A stretch of 11,792 nt of DNA from Larix sibirica (Eukaryota; Streptophyta; Pinopsida; Pinales; Pinaceae). Under the pieces are notes generated by a model. The model was given only the letters and a program-made list of their open reading frames with translations. It was not told the origin of the DNA and searched no databases. Where the stretch lies: NCBI GenBank assembly GCA_004151065.3, contig NWUY0300019808.1:11197-22988 (forward strand), read 5' to 3'. Position numbers and translations under genes: made by a program. Below, piece by piece: positions 1-8,562 of the stretch; position 1 is the stretch's first letter; the number at the start of each line of letters is the position of its first letter.

Positions 1-70
1 CTTTGTCTCTACATCTGAGAACCATTGCTCAATAGATAGTTGTTGTTGTAATTGTTTTTGTGTTTGGTGT

Positions 71-172
71 TGTTTCTTTATTTCTTTGTCTGTGCAATAG
101 ATTCTTGCTGTGTTGGGATAGTGGTTTTTTTGTACATGGTATATATTGCACAGACACCGTAGTAAAGAAACA
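71..172. other. Long imperfect hairpin (candidate small-RNA foldback)
   Basis: Two 29-nt arms, 71-99 and 144-172, are complementary over their whole length with no gaps. I count 25 Watson-Crick pairs, one G-U pair and three mismatches, the mismatches lying between positions 83 and 86. The innermost 13 pairs (87-99 with 144-156) are perfect and the outer 10 pairs (71-80 with 163-172) are perfect. The loop is 44 nt. This geometry fits a plant MIRNA precursor, but it also fits a small foldback transposon remnant. I do not recognise either arm as a known miRNA family. Because a palindrome folds on both strands, no strand is assigned. Confidence 0.55.
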
Positions 173-208
173 AATGCATAGACAGATCAGGTTACAATGA
201 GAATTAAT

Positions 209-282
209 ATCTGTTCAGTAGTGCTTTCCGAGATGCAGTGACAAAGTTTGTTTCTGCATCTAAGGAGTACTGCTGAACAGAT
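209..282. other. Second compact hairpin, 37 nt after the first
   Basis: The 5' arm 209-238 pairs with the 3' arm 254-282. The outer 19 positions (209-227 with 264-282) all pair if four G-U pairs are allowed. The inner 8 pairs (231-238 with 254-261) are perfect, and a small asymmetric internal loop of 3 by 2 nt lies between them. The terminal loop is 15 nt, and acaaa/tttgt inside it can pair further. The hairpin ends one base before the ambiguous n at 283. The start of its 5' arm (209-221) matches 10 of 13 bases with 88-100 of the first hairpin, so the two may be diverged duplicates. I recognise no known miRNA in it. Confidence 0.5.
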
Positions 283-283
283 N

Positions 284-1510
284 TGAGAGAGATTGAGAGT
301 CTGGGATTCAGAGAATTCTATGATCATTTAATGACTAGCATTCAACTTATCTTTGTCCATAGATAAATTAAGATGATGCCAAAATGTGGTAACTGGTTAA
401 TCTCCCTAACACCCCTGAAACAACATCAAAAGCATCATGTGAATTTTATGGTTACTCCATGTCAAACAACCAAGTTTTTTTATGCTTACTCCACAACAAC
501 AATTAAATTATAAGAAACATAAATGCCTGCCATCATATATGCATTAAACATGGATCCTATCAATTGATTTCATTGCTTGCATTCAAGAAGGGCACCGTTA
601 GTTATACAACAACTCATTTTTCTTAGTTATGCTATAACATGAATGTTTTTCACCTTCTACTTATGTTGTATTATTATATTTCCCTGCATGAGAGATGGCA
701 TTGTCTAAACAAAGTTAACCAAATAACCATCCATTATGACATAAGATACTTAAAAAAATCAATCATTATAAATATCTCTTATATATTTATCAATAAGACA
801 TATTAAGACTAATTTCATATTTCAAATCACGCCATTATCCCTAGGATGTCACCCCATAAAACACACATAAAACACTACCATGTTGTCATTATTTGCACAT
901 TGATGAACCCCCATGTTTCAAAGTGGATGTCTATGGTCTCAACCAACTCAATATTATGGCATTAGTGTTAAATATTGTAGTGTCCAATTCAACATATATT
1001 ATGAAAGAGTTGTTTACATTGGATATAACTAGTACTACATTATTGGATACAAATACAAAACCTATACTTTAAGTCATTCTTCATGTTGCTAGACACATTG
1101 TTTTTTTGGACAACATCAAATTCTTTAACATGTTGAATCTTTCCTTTATAAACATTTATATAAAAAATATTTATAATGGCATAAAAATTTATAAAGGCAT
1201 CATGGGATGGATCGAGATTAAGTTTGATATACTATCTTTTTCAATTATGTAGACCATGATTCTCTTAATACTCTTATCCTCCACATGATATAATCATTTT
1301 AAATCCTCATGTGTATGATCAACCTAATGCTACATACCATGTCCAAATATATCCTATATAACCTCTTCTTATAACTAACATATACACATTCATCCAAATA
1401 TTCTTGTTTAAGTATTCATATCAAAATAACTTACATTGTATTTTTTTGTTGGCAGTGAATCCACCTTTAGTAACTAATTTGATAATTATGTTACAATGTA
1501 ATTAAGAACA
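284..1510. other. AT-rich non-coding stretch
   Basis: I see no reading frame of useful length, no recognisable protein motif and no RNA gene here. The stretch is AT-rich with many short homopolymer runs. One small nested inverted repeat is visible: the 10-base arms cctttataaa and tttataaagg around 1143-1198, with further AT-rich pairing inside. AT-rich palindromes of this size are expected by chance in such DNA. Confidence 0.6.
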
Positions 1511-1591
1511 ATATGTATGCATATAACTTAAAATAAATAAGAGTAAGAAAAATATGTATACCTATAAATTAAATAAATAAGAGTAATAAAC
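1511..1591. repeat. 41-bp tandem repeat, two copies
   Basis: Copy 1 spans 1511-1551 and copy 2 spans 1552-1591. Both begin atatgtat and contain aaataaataagagtaa. They differ by several substitutions and one single-base gap. The second copy runs into a 28-bp block (1581-1608) that recurs at 5995-6022. The unit is AT-rich and has no coding potential. Confidence 0.6.
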
Positions 1592-1608
1592 GACAATCCT
1601 TAAATAAA
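1581..1608 (+). repeat. 28-bp dispersed repeat, copy A
   Basis: This block, beginning gagtaataaa and ending ccttaaataaa, matches 5995-6022 in the same orientation at 26 of 28 positions. The flanks beyond it are not collinear. The most likely explanation is that both are fragments of one dispersed, probably transposon-derived, repeat family. Confidence 0.5.
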
Positions 1609-2850
1609 CAAGTGCCACAGGAGTGGCGATGTCCCTGTCGTCAGGAGTTAATGAATTTGTTATTGTAAATCGGAATTTGGTTTTGCAAATTTCTACAATT
1701 TTGTAGATGCTTCATAGATTTAGTAGATGTTTCACAGATGTCATAAGCAATTAAGAACAACAAATTTGAGAGCTGAAGTGATGTTTGATCTCCATACAAA
1801 CACAACAGAACAAAAAATACAACAAATAAAGAGTGTCACATCATATCTGTTTTTGGACTTGTTGGCGCCATGACTGTACCGGGAACAACCTGCAAATCTC
1901 TTTGGATACATATCTGACAAGTATTGTAGGTTACCCAGGGCGAGCATTCATAAGAGTAGCATCCGAGTGAATAGAAGCATAGGTGGAGAACTGGTTGTTG
2001 GTTTGCTCGTTAGGTTACCCGGCTTGCTAGCTTGCTTCCGCTTATTAGTACAAAACTAGAAAACGACCAAGAGACTGGAATAGTCCTTTTGATTGGGAGG
2101 AGCAATTCTGACATCTTACCGAAATAATTAGTGGATGAAAAATCCATAGATTTCTTCAGATACAGAACTAGTTTTTATGTGGCCATGAAAACAACTTGAA
2201 TGGGATCAAACAGTAAGAACTCAATAGATAATATGGCGACCACTACAAACATGAAAATCACAAGCTATATTTGTTGTATGTAGAAAAAATGATACTGAAT
2301 TTGCAGAGTATGGAAAGTTTGCAATCATCGATGAGATATAGATGCCAGTGAGTTCTATTTAAACCTGGAGCTTAAAAGTCTAAGTCTATAATTCTATAGT
2401 ATACGCCTTTTTGTAAATAATAAAGTCTAGTATAGAATTTATGCTAATAATCCTATGTTTATGTATACTCATTTTTTAAAAGCATGGTGCAGATAACAAA
2501 TATTTTAAGTCTTTGTTATAACCTGATGTTAATGTGAATTAATTTATATGTTGTTAAATGGTGCAGATATTCCAAAGAAGAAGCATAACCTACCTCATGG
2601 ATGAAGTTTTAGTTATAAAGAAGAATATGAATGAGAGGATAAGCAAAATTGGAAAATGGGAACACTAAAAAAGTCCAAACACCCATCAGAGATAAAGAGA
2701 AGATATACATAAAGCAAAACCTGTGTTGTATTTCCTATTCATTTTGTGCACTCAACTTCTGGTCACTTGCATCATATCAGATGTATTAGATGTATTTAAT
2801 GGTCTTGGTGTGGGATCCCAATATTTGGCACAATTTCATCACCCTACCAG
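1609..2850. other. Non-coding stretch, no recognised gene
   Basis: The open frames here are short and lack recognisable domains. A minus-strand frame at 1741-1947 (68 codons) sits in a slightly more GC-rich patch (1860-2050), but its translation matches no family I know. The string atggtgcagat occurs twice, near 2484 and 2559, in similar AT-rich context. I see no promoter, tRNA or transposon terminus that I can support. Confidence 0.5.
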
Positions 2851-3052
2851 CGTGTTAAAACTTGAACCGCGTGTTGTTCATATGCTAACCTTTCTAACCG
2901 TGAACATGAAGATTACATGTAGCTATCAAGGAGAAAGTAAGATAGGTGTAGCTTGTTAAAACCTGAACCGTGTGTTGGTCATCAGCTAACCTTTCTAACC
3001 ATGAACATGAAGATTACATGCAGCTGTCAAGGAGCAAGTAAGGTGGGTGTAG
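2851..3052. repeat. 101-bp tandem duplication
   Basis: Copy 1 is 2851-2951 and copy 2 is 2952-3052. They align end to end without any gap and differ at about 12 of 101 positions, roughly 88% identity. The period is 101, which is not a multiple of three, so it would not preserve a reading frame. The short + strand open frame at 2723-2959 runs through copy 1 and ends just inside copy 2, and is probably not a gene. Confidence 0.9.
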
Positions 3053-4148
3053 ATGGTAACACATAGTTATTGAAATTAATTGAATTTCATGCACTGAACG
3101 ATGTGCATAGTAAATACAAATGTCCATAAGTTGAATTCCAAGAACAAGTCACAGAACCGAAAGACAACAGAGTAGCCACGTTTTCCTACAACAAAGTCGT
3201 CAGGTTTTTCTTGAGGCTACATTCTTCTATGCCCTCAACGTAAATGCAGTAAGTATTCGCCTCAAGGAATTATGTGTGCGCTTGCAATTGAAGTCGGATG
3301 ATGGATGGGACCGCCCCTATAGACAATTAAATGTTGCACACCTTGATTTATGCCACCATTCCATCTGTCACTGCCTCATTATCTAGGCCGATGAAGCTGG
3401 GGTTCGTTACTCTGAGCCAAAAAAAATTCAGTGGAAGGAGAGAAAATAGGGACCATGATATTAAAAAGCATGGCATCAAGAAATTTTTGCATGTACTGGT
3501 CATGGGTTTTGCTAGGAAACTAACACAGCCTAGACTCGCCAAGAACTCTGAAATGTGATCGTATCCTCTGCTTCTACGTAGCCTATGGGTTTGTCCCCAG
3601 CAGGAATAGTTGTAGAAAGTTGTGACAATGTTAACAAAATAAGACATAGATAACACTGGCATAAATCCTTGCTTCCCGTGGGAGGATGCAGATGGGTTTG
3701 AGGTTCGTTTAAGGTTCTACTAGTATATATAGATTTTTTACTGCAGGTTTGAAGTGTAGTGGAAAGAGTTTCAGAATGTGTTGGTTGGGATTATAATTAG
3801 ACTACATCGTCTCAGGGAACAAGTTTTTCTATGAAAAAGAATTCGTGTTCAATTATTAAGTTGTTTTTTTAACTAGTCCGTATTTGGTCCCTCAAAAAAC
3901 TAAATTGGAAATCCATTGCTTCCTTATCTTCAGCACCTAAGTCTGGCTTTCCCAAGTCTGTTAGTGCTTTCGTAATTCTGTACCTAAGTCTGTGAGTAGC
4001 GTGCTTTTAAGATAATGATAAACATATGCATATTAATGGTAGATAGTGCTCTAAATACATTAGTAGGCAGGCTAAAAGGAATAGTTAATAAATAACCATA
4101 GGTCACCCAAAGGCCCGAAGGGCATCTCATGGTGGCTTTACCAATCAA
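3053..4148. other. Non-coding stretch with slightly higher GC around 3130-3660
   Basis: The interval 3130-3660 has overlapping open frames on both strands: + strand 3331-3558, - strand 3348-3662, and an open + frame without a good start at about 3132-3374. None gives a convincing family match. A small inverted repeat with perfect 8-base arms (cttgaggc at 3210-3217, gcctcaag at 3259-3266) is present. The rest is AT-rich and I see nothing in it. Confidence 0.45.
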
Positions 4149-4199
4149 TCGCTTTCCTATTCCAACCCAAATCTACTAGTGCTTCAGTAAGTCTATGTA
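3943..4199 (+). repeat. Diverged direct repeat pair (about 45-50 bp)
   Basis: The stretch about 3943-3988 and the stretch about 4149-4199 share the same order of short blocks: gctttcc, then a variant of tagtgctt, then a variant of gtaa-tct-gta, then taag. The match needs gaps and is imperfect. The phrase cctaagtctg also recurs within the first copy. I read this as an old duplication in non-coding DNA. Confidence 0.35.
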
Positions 4200-4666
4200 A
4201 GGAAACAGACGTAACTAAACATAGAATTATTAGCATCATTAGAGGGAAGACGTAACTAAACGTATCTACTATTGAAATATAGCATTATTAACTACCTAAT
4301 TTTGTACACTTCCTCCATCATTTAACAACACTACTTGAGTGTTGCAACTAGCTCTCTCTTGCTTGAGGGAAGCCGGAATAGGGGCATAGATCAACAGGTT
4401 TTTAGGTAAGTGATAAGAATTCCCATCCATTTGGGGCATGAGCTCCCTGTGTGATGCAGAGCTTCATCATCGTTTTCATTGAACATGCAAGATCAATTGA
4501 TATTTTTATTTCAATGCAAGATCGATTTTTAGGCTGTGGATTTATGCCTATGTGCAATTTATGATAAGTATCATGTCAACTTTGATATTTTGATTTGCAT
4601 TTTTGTATAATTGATGGAACAAAAGAAAAGGTAGTAGTTTATCTGCATAATATAGCTTGTTCAGTG

Positions 4667-4708
4667 TTTTTGCAGTCCCTTATGTGTTCTTGGATCCGCC
4701 TCGCTATT
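4667..4708 (+). repeat. 42-bp dispersed direct repeat, copy 1
   Basis: This block, which includes tttttgcagtccctt and tggatcc, matches 5059-5100 in the same orientation, ungapped, at about 35 of 42 positions. A shorter third relative (ttttgcagccccttcgtgtt) follows directly at about 5099. The spacing of about 392 bp and lack of similarity between suggests an old local duplication. Confidence 0.5.
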
Positions 4709-5058
4709 GGCAATGACAACTGGTCTAGCTGCAATGAAATTACTATAGGTTCAATGACTAGAGATATCAACGACAAGAGCTTCTAGACTGAGCAAAGGTT
4801 ATAGCAAATATTGTGAGTACGTTGTATGAACAAACCTCAAGAGGTGTATTGTATATAAAGAGTTTTTTAAATTGCTCTTGTTGCGAGGTCTAATTGCACA
4901 TAGCCCTTCCCTGTCTATCCCATCCATGTATGTAGATTCATGAACAGCAGATAGAAGCCATTTGCAGAAAGTCATTCCTTTAACAGCAAATGGAAAGCCA
5001 TTCACCAGCACAAAAATGCCACTCACTCAAACATAGAAGGTTCCCGCTGAACCTAAAG

Positions 5059-5126
5059 TTTTTATAGTCCCTTCTGTGTTCATGGATCCACCTTGATATT
5101 TTTGCAGCCCCTTCGTGTTGTGCAAC
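5059..5126 (+). repeat. 42-bp dispersed repeat, copy 2 plus partial copy 3
   Basis: Positions 5059-5100 match 4667-4708 at about 83%. The stretch 5099-5126 repeats the first part of the unit (gcag, cccctt, gtgttgtg) immediately afterwards. It is not coding in any frame that I can defend. Confidence 0.45.
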
Positions 5127-5722
5127 ACTTCAAACTTGCAAATTTTGATAATATTTGTGTTTTCTGTGTAGAGCCTTACAATCTCCTGCCATGGAGTATG
5201 CCTTAAAACTGATCAAAATTTCATAAATGAGAATGGATAAACAAAATTTGTATGGAGAAAAATGCCAGAAGGCAGTGCCCAAAAAGGCAGTGCCAGAAGA
5301 GGCGGTGATCGGTGTCTTGGTGAATCGGTGTCTGAAGTGCATTGAATTGAATTCATTTGACAAGTTTGTAATAATAGTTTTAATAATCAAATAGAAAAAT
5401 ATTTGCAGTTTATCAATCTAATTATGTGTACAGCATTAGAGATTTTTATTTTTTTGCAGTATTTAAGTATGTAAGCTCTTCAAAGTATTGTCAGAGCTAA
5501 CAAACATGCAGCTAAAATCTCTTAGAAATTAATGTGAAGTTCTAAGAAACATGTAGCAGTTGTAAGAATTCCACGAATACATTGATACCAATGTTGGTGT
5601 AAATGATATCCTTTCCCAACAAACACATGTACTAAAACCCCTAAAATCCCACCGTCGGAGTTAAAGCATTGCGTGGGAGTTAAAAGAATGGTTAAATACC
5701 CATCGAAGAACGCATGGAGAGG

Positions 5723-5800
5723 GAGCCATTCCCAATACCCACGTCGAGCCATTCTCAATACCCACGCTGTCGAGAGGGAGCCATTCCTAATACCCACGTC
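5723..5800. repeat. Short tandem repeat, three copies of about 23-29 bp
   Basis: Copies at 5723-5745, 5746-5771 and 5772-5800 each carry gagccattc, an aatacccacg block and an ending in gtc. Length differences come from small insertions at the copy boundaries (for example an extra gagagg in the third). This is a local GC-richer minisatellite within AT-rich DNA. A minus-strand open frame crosses it but is probably incidental. Confidence 0.75.
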
Positions 5801-6782
5801 ATCGCTGCGGCAATAACACTTGAAACTATAATCCAATCAGCTTGCAGAAAATATCGATATTTATATTAATTAATAGAAAATTAGTTGCAAACTTTGGTTA
5901 AAATGATACATTTTATTTGAGTCAACGCAAACTAATGGTTAGTCAACTCGGATCGATTACAATTAGTACCTTGCCCTTCGGCAGGGACTAATACGAGTAA
6001 TAAATGGCAATCCTTAAATAAATAACAGAAAGAAATGACAACCACGTTGCCAAAGATAATAAAGTTCTTATAAAATTTATATCCATATGTACATATATAC
6101 AAATGATAAATATAGGTGTCCCACTGTCCACATAATATATAATATAATAATAATGAAATAATAAAACATATATAATAATCTCTAAAAACTCGACACTTTT
6201 CCTTGTGACAAAGGCCACTTAAATTGCTGTTGAAAATCACATACAAGATCGCGTGAAACTGCATTTCCAGCCTGAATTCGAAAATGATGTATATCAAAGC
6301 TACATATAACAAAGGGGCCATCCACGACTCTGTTCTTTGAAGGCATAGATATGGAAATGGAGGAAAAGAATAAAAACTGTCAATTAATAGTCCTGTCAGA
6401 GTTTTGTGATGCTTGGCATGGTTGCTCACTCTTCTACTATTGCATGTGCTTGCCAAGAATATATACATTTTAGAGAATGCGCTCATGCCCAGGTCTCCAA
6501 ATCCGAGGTAATCAGATAAAAATACAAAGGATGAAAATTAATTAGCCAAATAAATTCTAAATTTGAAGCTTGCGTCAAGTGAAAATCACATGTCTATGGA
6601 AGAAATGTGTTAGAGTGGAGACATTACTATGCTTTTCCCAGGAAATTGAGCATTCGCCTGGTTAGTTGGAAGGTCTATGCTATAGTCCAGACTCCATGTT
6701 GTAGTTGAACTCGGGCACCATTTATCTTTGGTCTAGAAGGTTATCATGTAGTGTTATTATGATGTTTGGGATTTGCTAATTG
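5801..6782. other. AT-rich non-coding stretch
   Basis: The longest open frame of the window lies here on the minus strand (5932-6486, 184 codons), but its composition is dominated by Ile, Tyr, Phe, Leu and Cys, as expected when AT-rich DNA is translated. It shows no domain or family signature I can recognise. I do not call it a gene. The strip 6100-6180 is a run of alternating A and T rich sequence. Confidence 0.55.
5995..6022 (+). repeat. 28-bp dispersed repeat, copy B
   Basis: It matches 1581-1608 at 26 of 28 positions in the same orientation. Just upstream is a small GC-rich palindrome-like patch (cccttcggcaggg at about 5972-5984). No terminal repeats bounding a complete element could be found on either side. 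Confidence 0.5.
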
Positions 6783-8562
6783 TTTAAGCCTTCTATCTCA
6801 GCCAAAAATGGTGTTCAGAGTTTATTAGTGCAGCATATGTCTGAAACTGGTGGACATTTGTATTTTCACAAATTCCTTCCTCCAGAAAAGACTTTCAAAC
6901 CATCACGCTTTTTGATAGATTCTCACCAGCGGTACAAAAGCAACCTTGAAGAGTACAGTAAAAAGGTGTAAATGCAGTTGGTAGTGATGGAAAAGAAGCA
7001 ATCTTATTGGTTACACCTTTTCTATCATACGGCATTCATATAAGGAATGTGGTATTTTCTTTAGGTCTGGGATATTCACTATTCCACTTATTCAACATAA
7101 CTATTTAGCTTGCCAAATATTTTGTGTGGCTGGCTACAGACTCAAGATATTGGACTCATGTTGTTGTTCCAGCATGGCTAAAGGACTGTCATGAACCTAT
7201 ATTTTATCATTGGTCATCATTTTGAAATCTGAATCATTTATTGATGGGGTGGAGAAAAAAGGACCTTCTTATGAATAGATTGATTAAAACACACTAGATG
7301 AATTTCAACATGCAGGGACTATTTCTTTTGCTTTAATCTTTGAAGTTCAGGAAAATGAGATCCAAACTGATAAAGATAACCTGAATGTTTCTATAGAGAC
7401 TTCCATCGGACAAATGCCAAATCTAGACCTGATTAATGTTGTGATTCTTTTAGCAGTTCACAGATAAGGGGGTTACATAAAACAATGGAATCATTTTTTT
7501 TCAAGCTTGATTGGAAATGGCTGGCTGTTTTAGGTGAGATATTGGAATGGTTGGGAAAAGTAGCATTTATCCTAAATTCAGAGTGGAAATTTGGTCTTCT
7601 TCTGCACGATATGTTAAGGGTGTTGTAGTCCTTGCTAGCTCTATTTATCACCAGGCCTTGGGTATATCTACAGGTGCACATGGTGATTTTCGGGATTACC
7701 AAGTGGATACAATAACTCTTAGAATGTCCCCGCTTTTCTCTCTTGAAAATGAAATGACTCACATATCATTTCTCCTAAATCTTGGCAGACTTCTTGAAGG
7801 TGTTGTATGCTCAATAAATAAATTGCTCGAAAAGTTTCACCAGTCTTTCTTTCTGTACTTTGTAACCTATTCTAGTAGATTCATTTCTATTGGAGTCTAC
7901 ATGATACCCTTTTCCCTTCTTGTCATTCCCCTTGTAATCCTTGTTGCTACCCTATGCTCATATAAAAGTGGTGGTCTATCTTATTCCATTAACAAAGTCT
8001 GATGATGGATCTATCCCTCGAGAATCTTTTGAAACAGAGTCTACTCATACAAATGTACTGAAGTCAGCATCGGGCACCCAGAGTCTACTCATACGAATGT
8101 ACTAAAGTCAGCATCAGGCACCCATACTTCATAATGTACTAAAGTCAGCATCAGGCACCCACACTTCATATCAAGATGTAGATATCATTAATTTAGGTCT
8201 CAGCCTTCATTCACAGAAATGGTTTACTGGGGAAAAGGATGTTCTCCTCGTTCACTCGTGGGGCAGCTGTAGTGGCCATGCTTCCTTGTGTCATATGTAG
8301 ACTCTCATTAGAGACCCCAGAGATGAAGTTGTTGATTTGGGTTGTTTTATCCTGTTTTATTTTATTTGTAGGACGTGGTATTTTAGGCTTAATTTATCCT
8401 AAATTTGGTACGTGGCTAGAAGCAAACAAGAAACTCCACATGGAAGATTGGGCTGCTTTGAAAGCATTTAGTCTTGGAATTAGAACTATTGGACTGGTGA
8501 TGATGTCAGTTATTAATTTTTCATCTGGGCTACTAGGAGTTCTTGTTCTTGTGTCGATGTGA
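6783..8562 (+). pseudogene. GAA1: GAA1-like pseudogene (GPI transamidase subunit), 5'- and 3'-truncated
   Basis: Gaa1/GPAA1 is a multi-pass ER membrane subunit of the GPI transamidase, which attaches GPI anchors to proteins. Its large luminal domain precedes a C-terminal membrane bundle. Family-like blocks occur in order: GVQSLLVQHMSETGG and YFHKF (frame from 6783), DGKEAILLVTPF (from about 6968), GQMPNLDLINVV (7408-7443), WLAVLGEILEWLGKVA (about 7515-7562), LASSIYHQALG, GDFRDYQVDTITL (7682-7720), LLEKFHQSFFLYF (7823-7861), FISIGVYMIP followed by a hydrophobic segment, and a final membrane region ending near 8557. The frame changes at about 6966, 7216-7240, 7467-7490, 7607, 7997 and 8260-8263; the last fits one extra G in gggg. 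In-frame stops include TAG 7106-7108, probably an original TGG, TAG 7276, TAA 7285, TAA 7465 and TAA 8103. Roughly the first 100 residues and last 100 are absent. No introns interrupt the match, which favours a retrocopy. I am very sure of the family and that this copy is dead. Confidence 0.93.
8037..8161. repeat. 44-bp tandem repeat inside the GAA1 pseudogene linker
   Basis: Copies lie at 8037-8080, 8081-8124 and 8125-8161, the last shortened to 37 bp near its start, followed by the beginning of a fourth (cacttcata). Copies 1 and 2 differ at only three positions. The unit corresponds to a hydrophilic Ser/Thr-rich linker between membrane segments of the ancestral protein. Since 44 is not a multiple of three, the second copy is read out of phase and contributes the TAA at 8103-8105. 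The 37-bp copy returns the reading to the starting frame (81 bp from copy 1 to copy 3). Confidence 0.9.

Larger units (their letters stand above)
4200..5722. other. Non-coding stretch with small repeats
   Basis: No reading frame here looks real. Those at 4595-4786 (+), 4799-5026 (-) and 5130-5390 (-) are under 90 codons and without recognisable motifs. Short direct repeats are visible: gacgtaactaaac near 4209 and again near 4250, atgcaagatc near 4485 and 4514, and aggcagtgcc twice in 5268-5295. A 42-bp block is repeated at 4667 and 5059 and is listed separately. Confidence 0.5.

Noticed and set aside
373-418. Box C-like atgatgc followed by box D-like ctga (C/D snoRNA)
   Set aside because: Box C has a mismatch, the flanks form no terminal stem, and there are no clear internal C'/D' boxes.
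1741-1947. Minus-strand open frame of 68 codons in a GC-richer patch
   Set aside because: I recognise no family, there is no repeat or splice context to support an exon, and the length is within chance.
2723-2959. + strand open frame of 78 codons
   Set aside because: It runs into the 101-bp duplication and stops just inside the second copy. No motif is recognisable and the duplication period is not a multiple of three.
3132-3374. Open + strand frame containing FFYALN and LCVRLQL, faintly like the retinoblastoma-related pocket B region
   Set aside because: The resemblance is limited to a few residues and needs a gap. The following conserved blocks are absent, and there is no start codon context.
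3331-3662. Overlapping open frames on both strands (75 and 104 codons)
   Set aside because: They are mutually antisense, share no family signature, and are as long as expected by chance.
5932-6486. Longest open frame in the window, minus strand, 184 codons
   Set aside because: Its composition (Ile, Tyr, Phe, Leu, Cys) is what AT-rich DNA gives by chance. There is no recognisable domain, and it crosses a dispersed repeat and a run of nearly pure A/T.
7547-7606. ATG at 7547 as a true gene start
   Set aside because: The first 20 codons after it are out of frame with the GAA1 homology, which in that stretch reads in another frame as GEILEWLGKVA. The ATG is incidental.
7433-7762. Minus-strand open frame of 109 codons
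   Set aside because: It is antisense to the GAA1 pseudogene blocks, which carry the real homology on the + strand.
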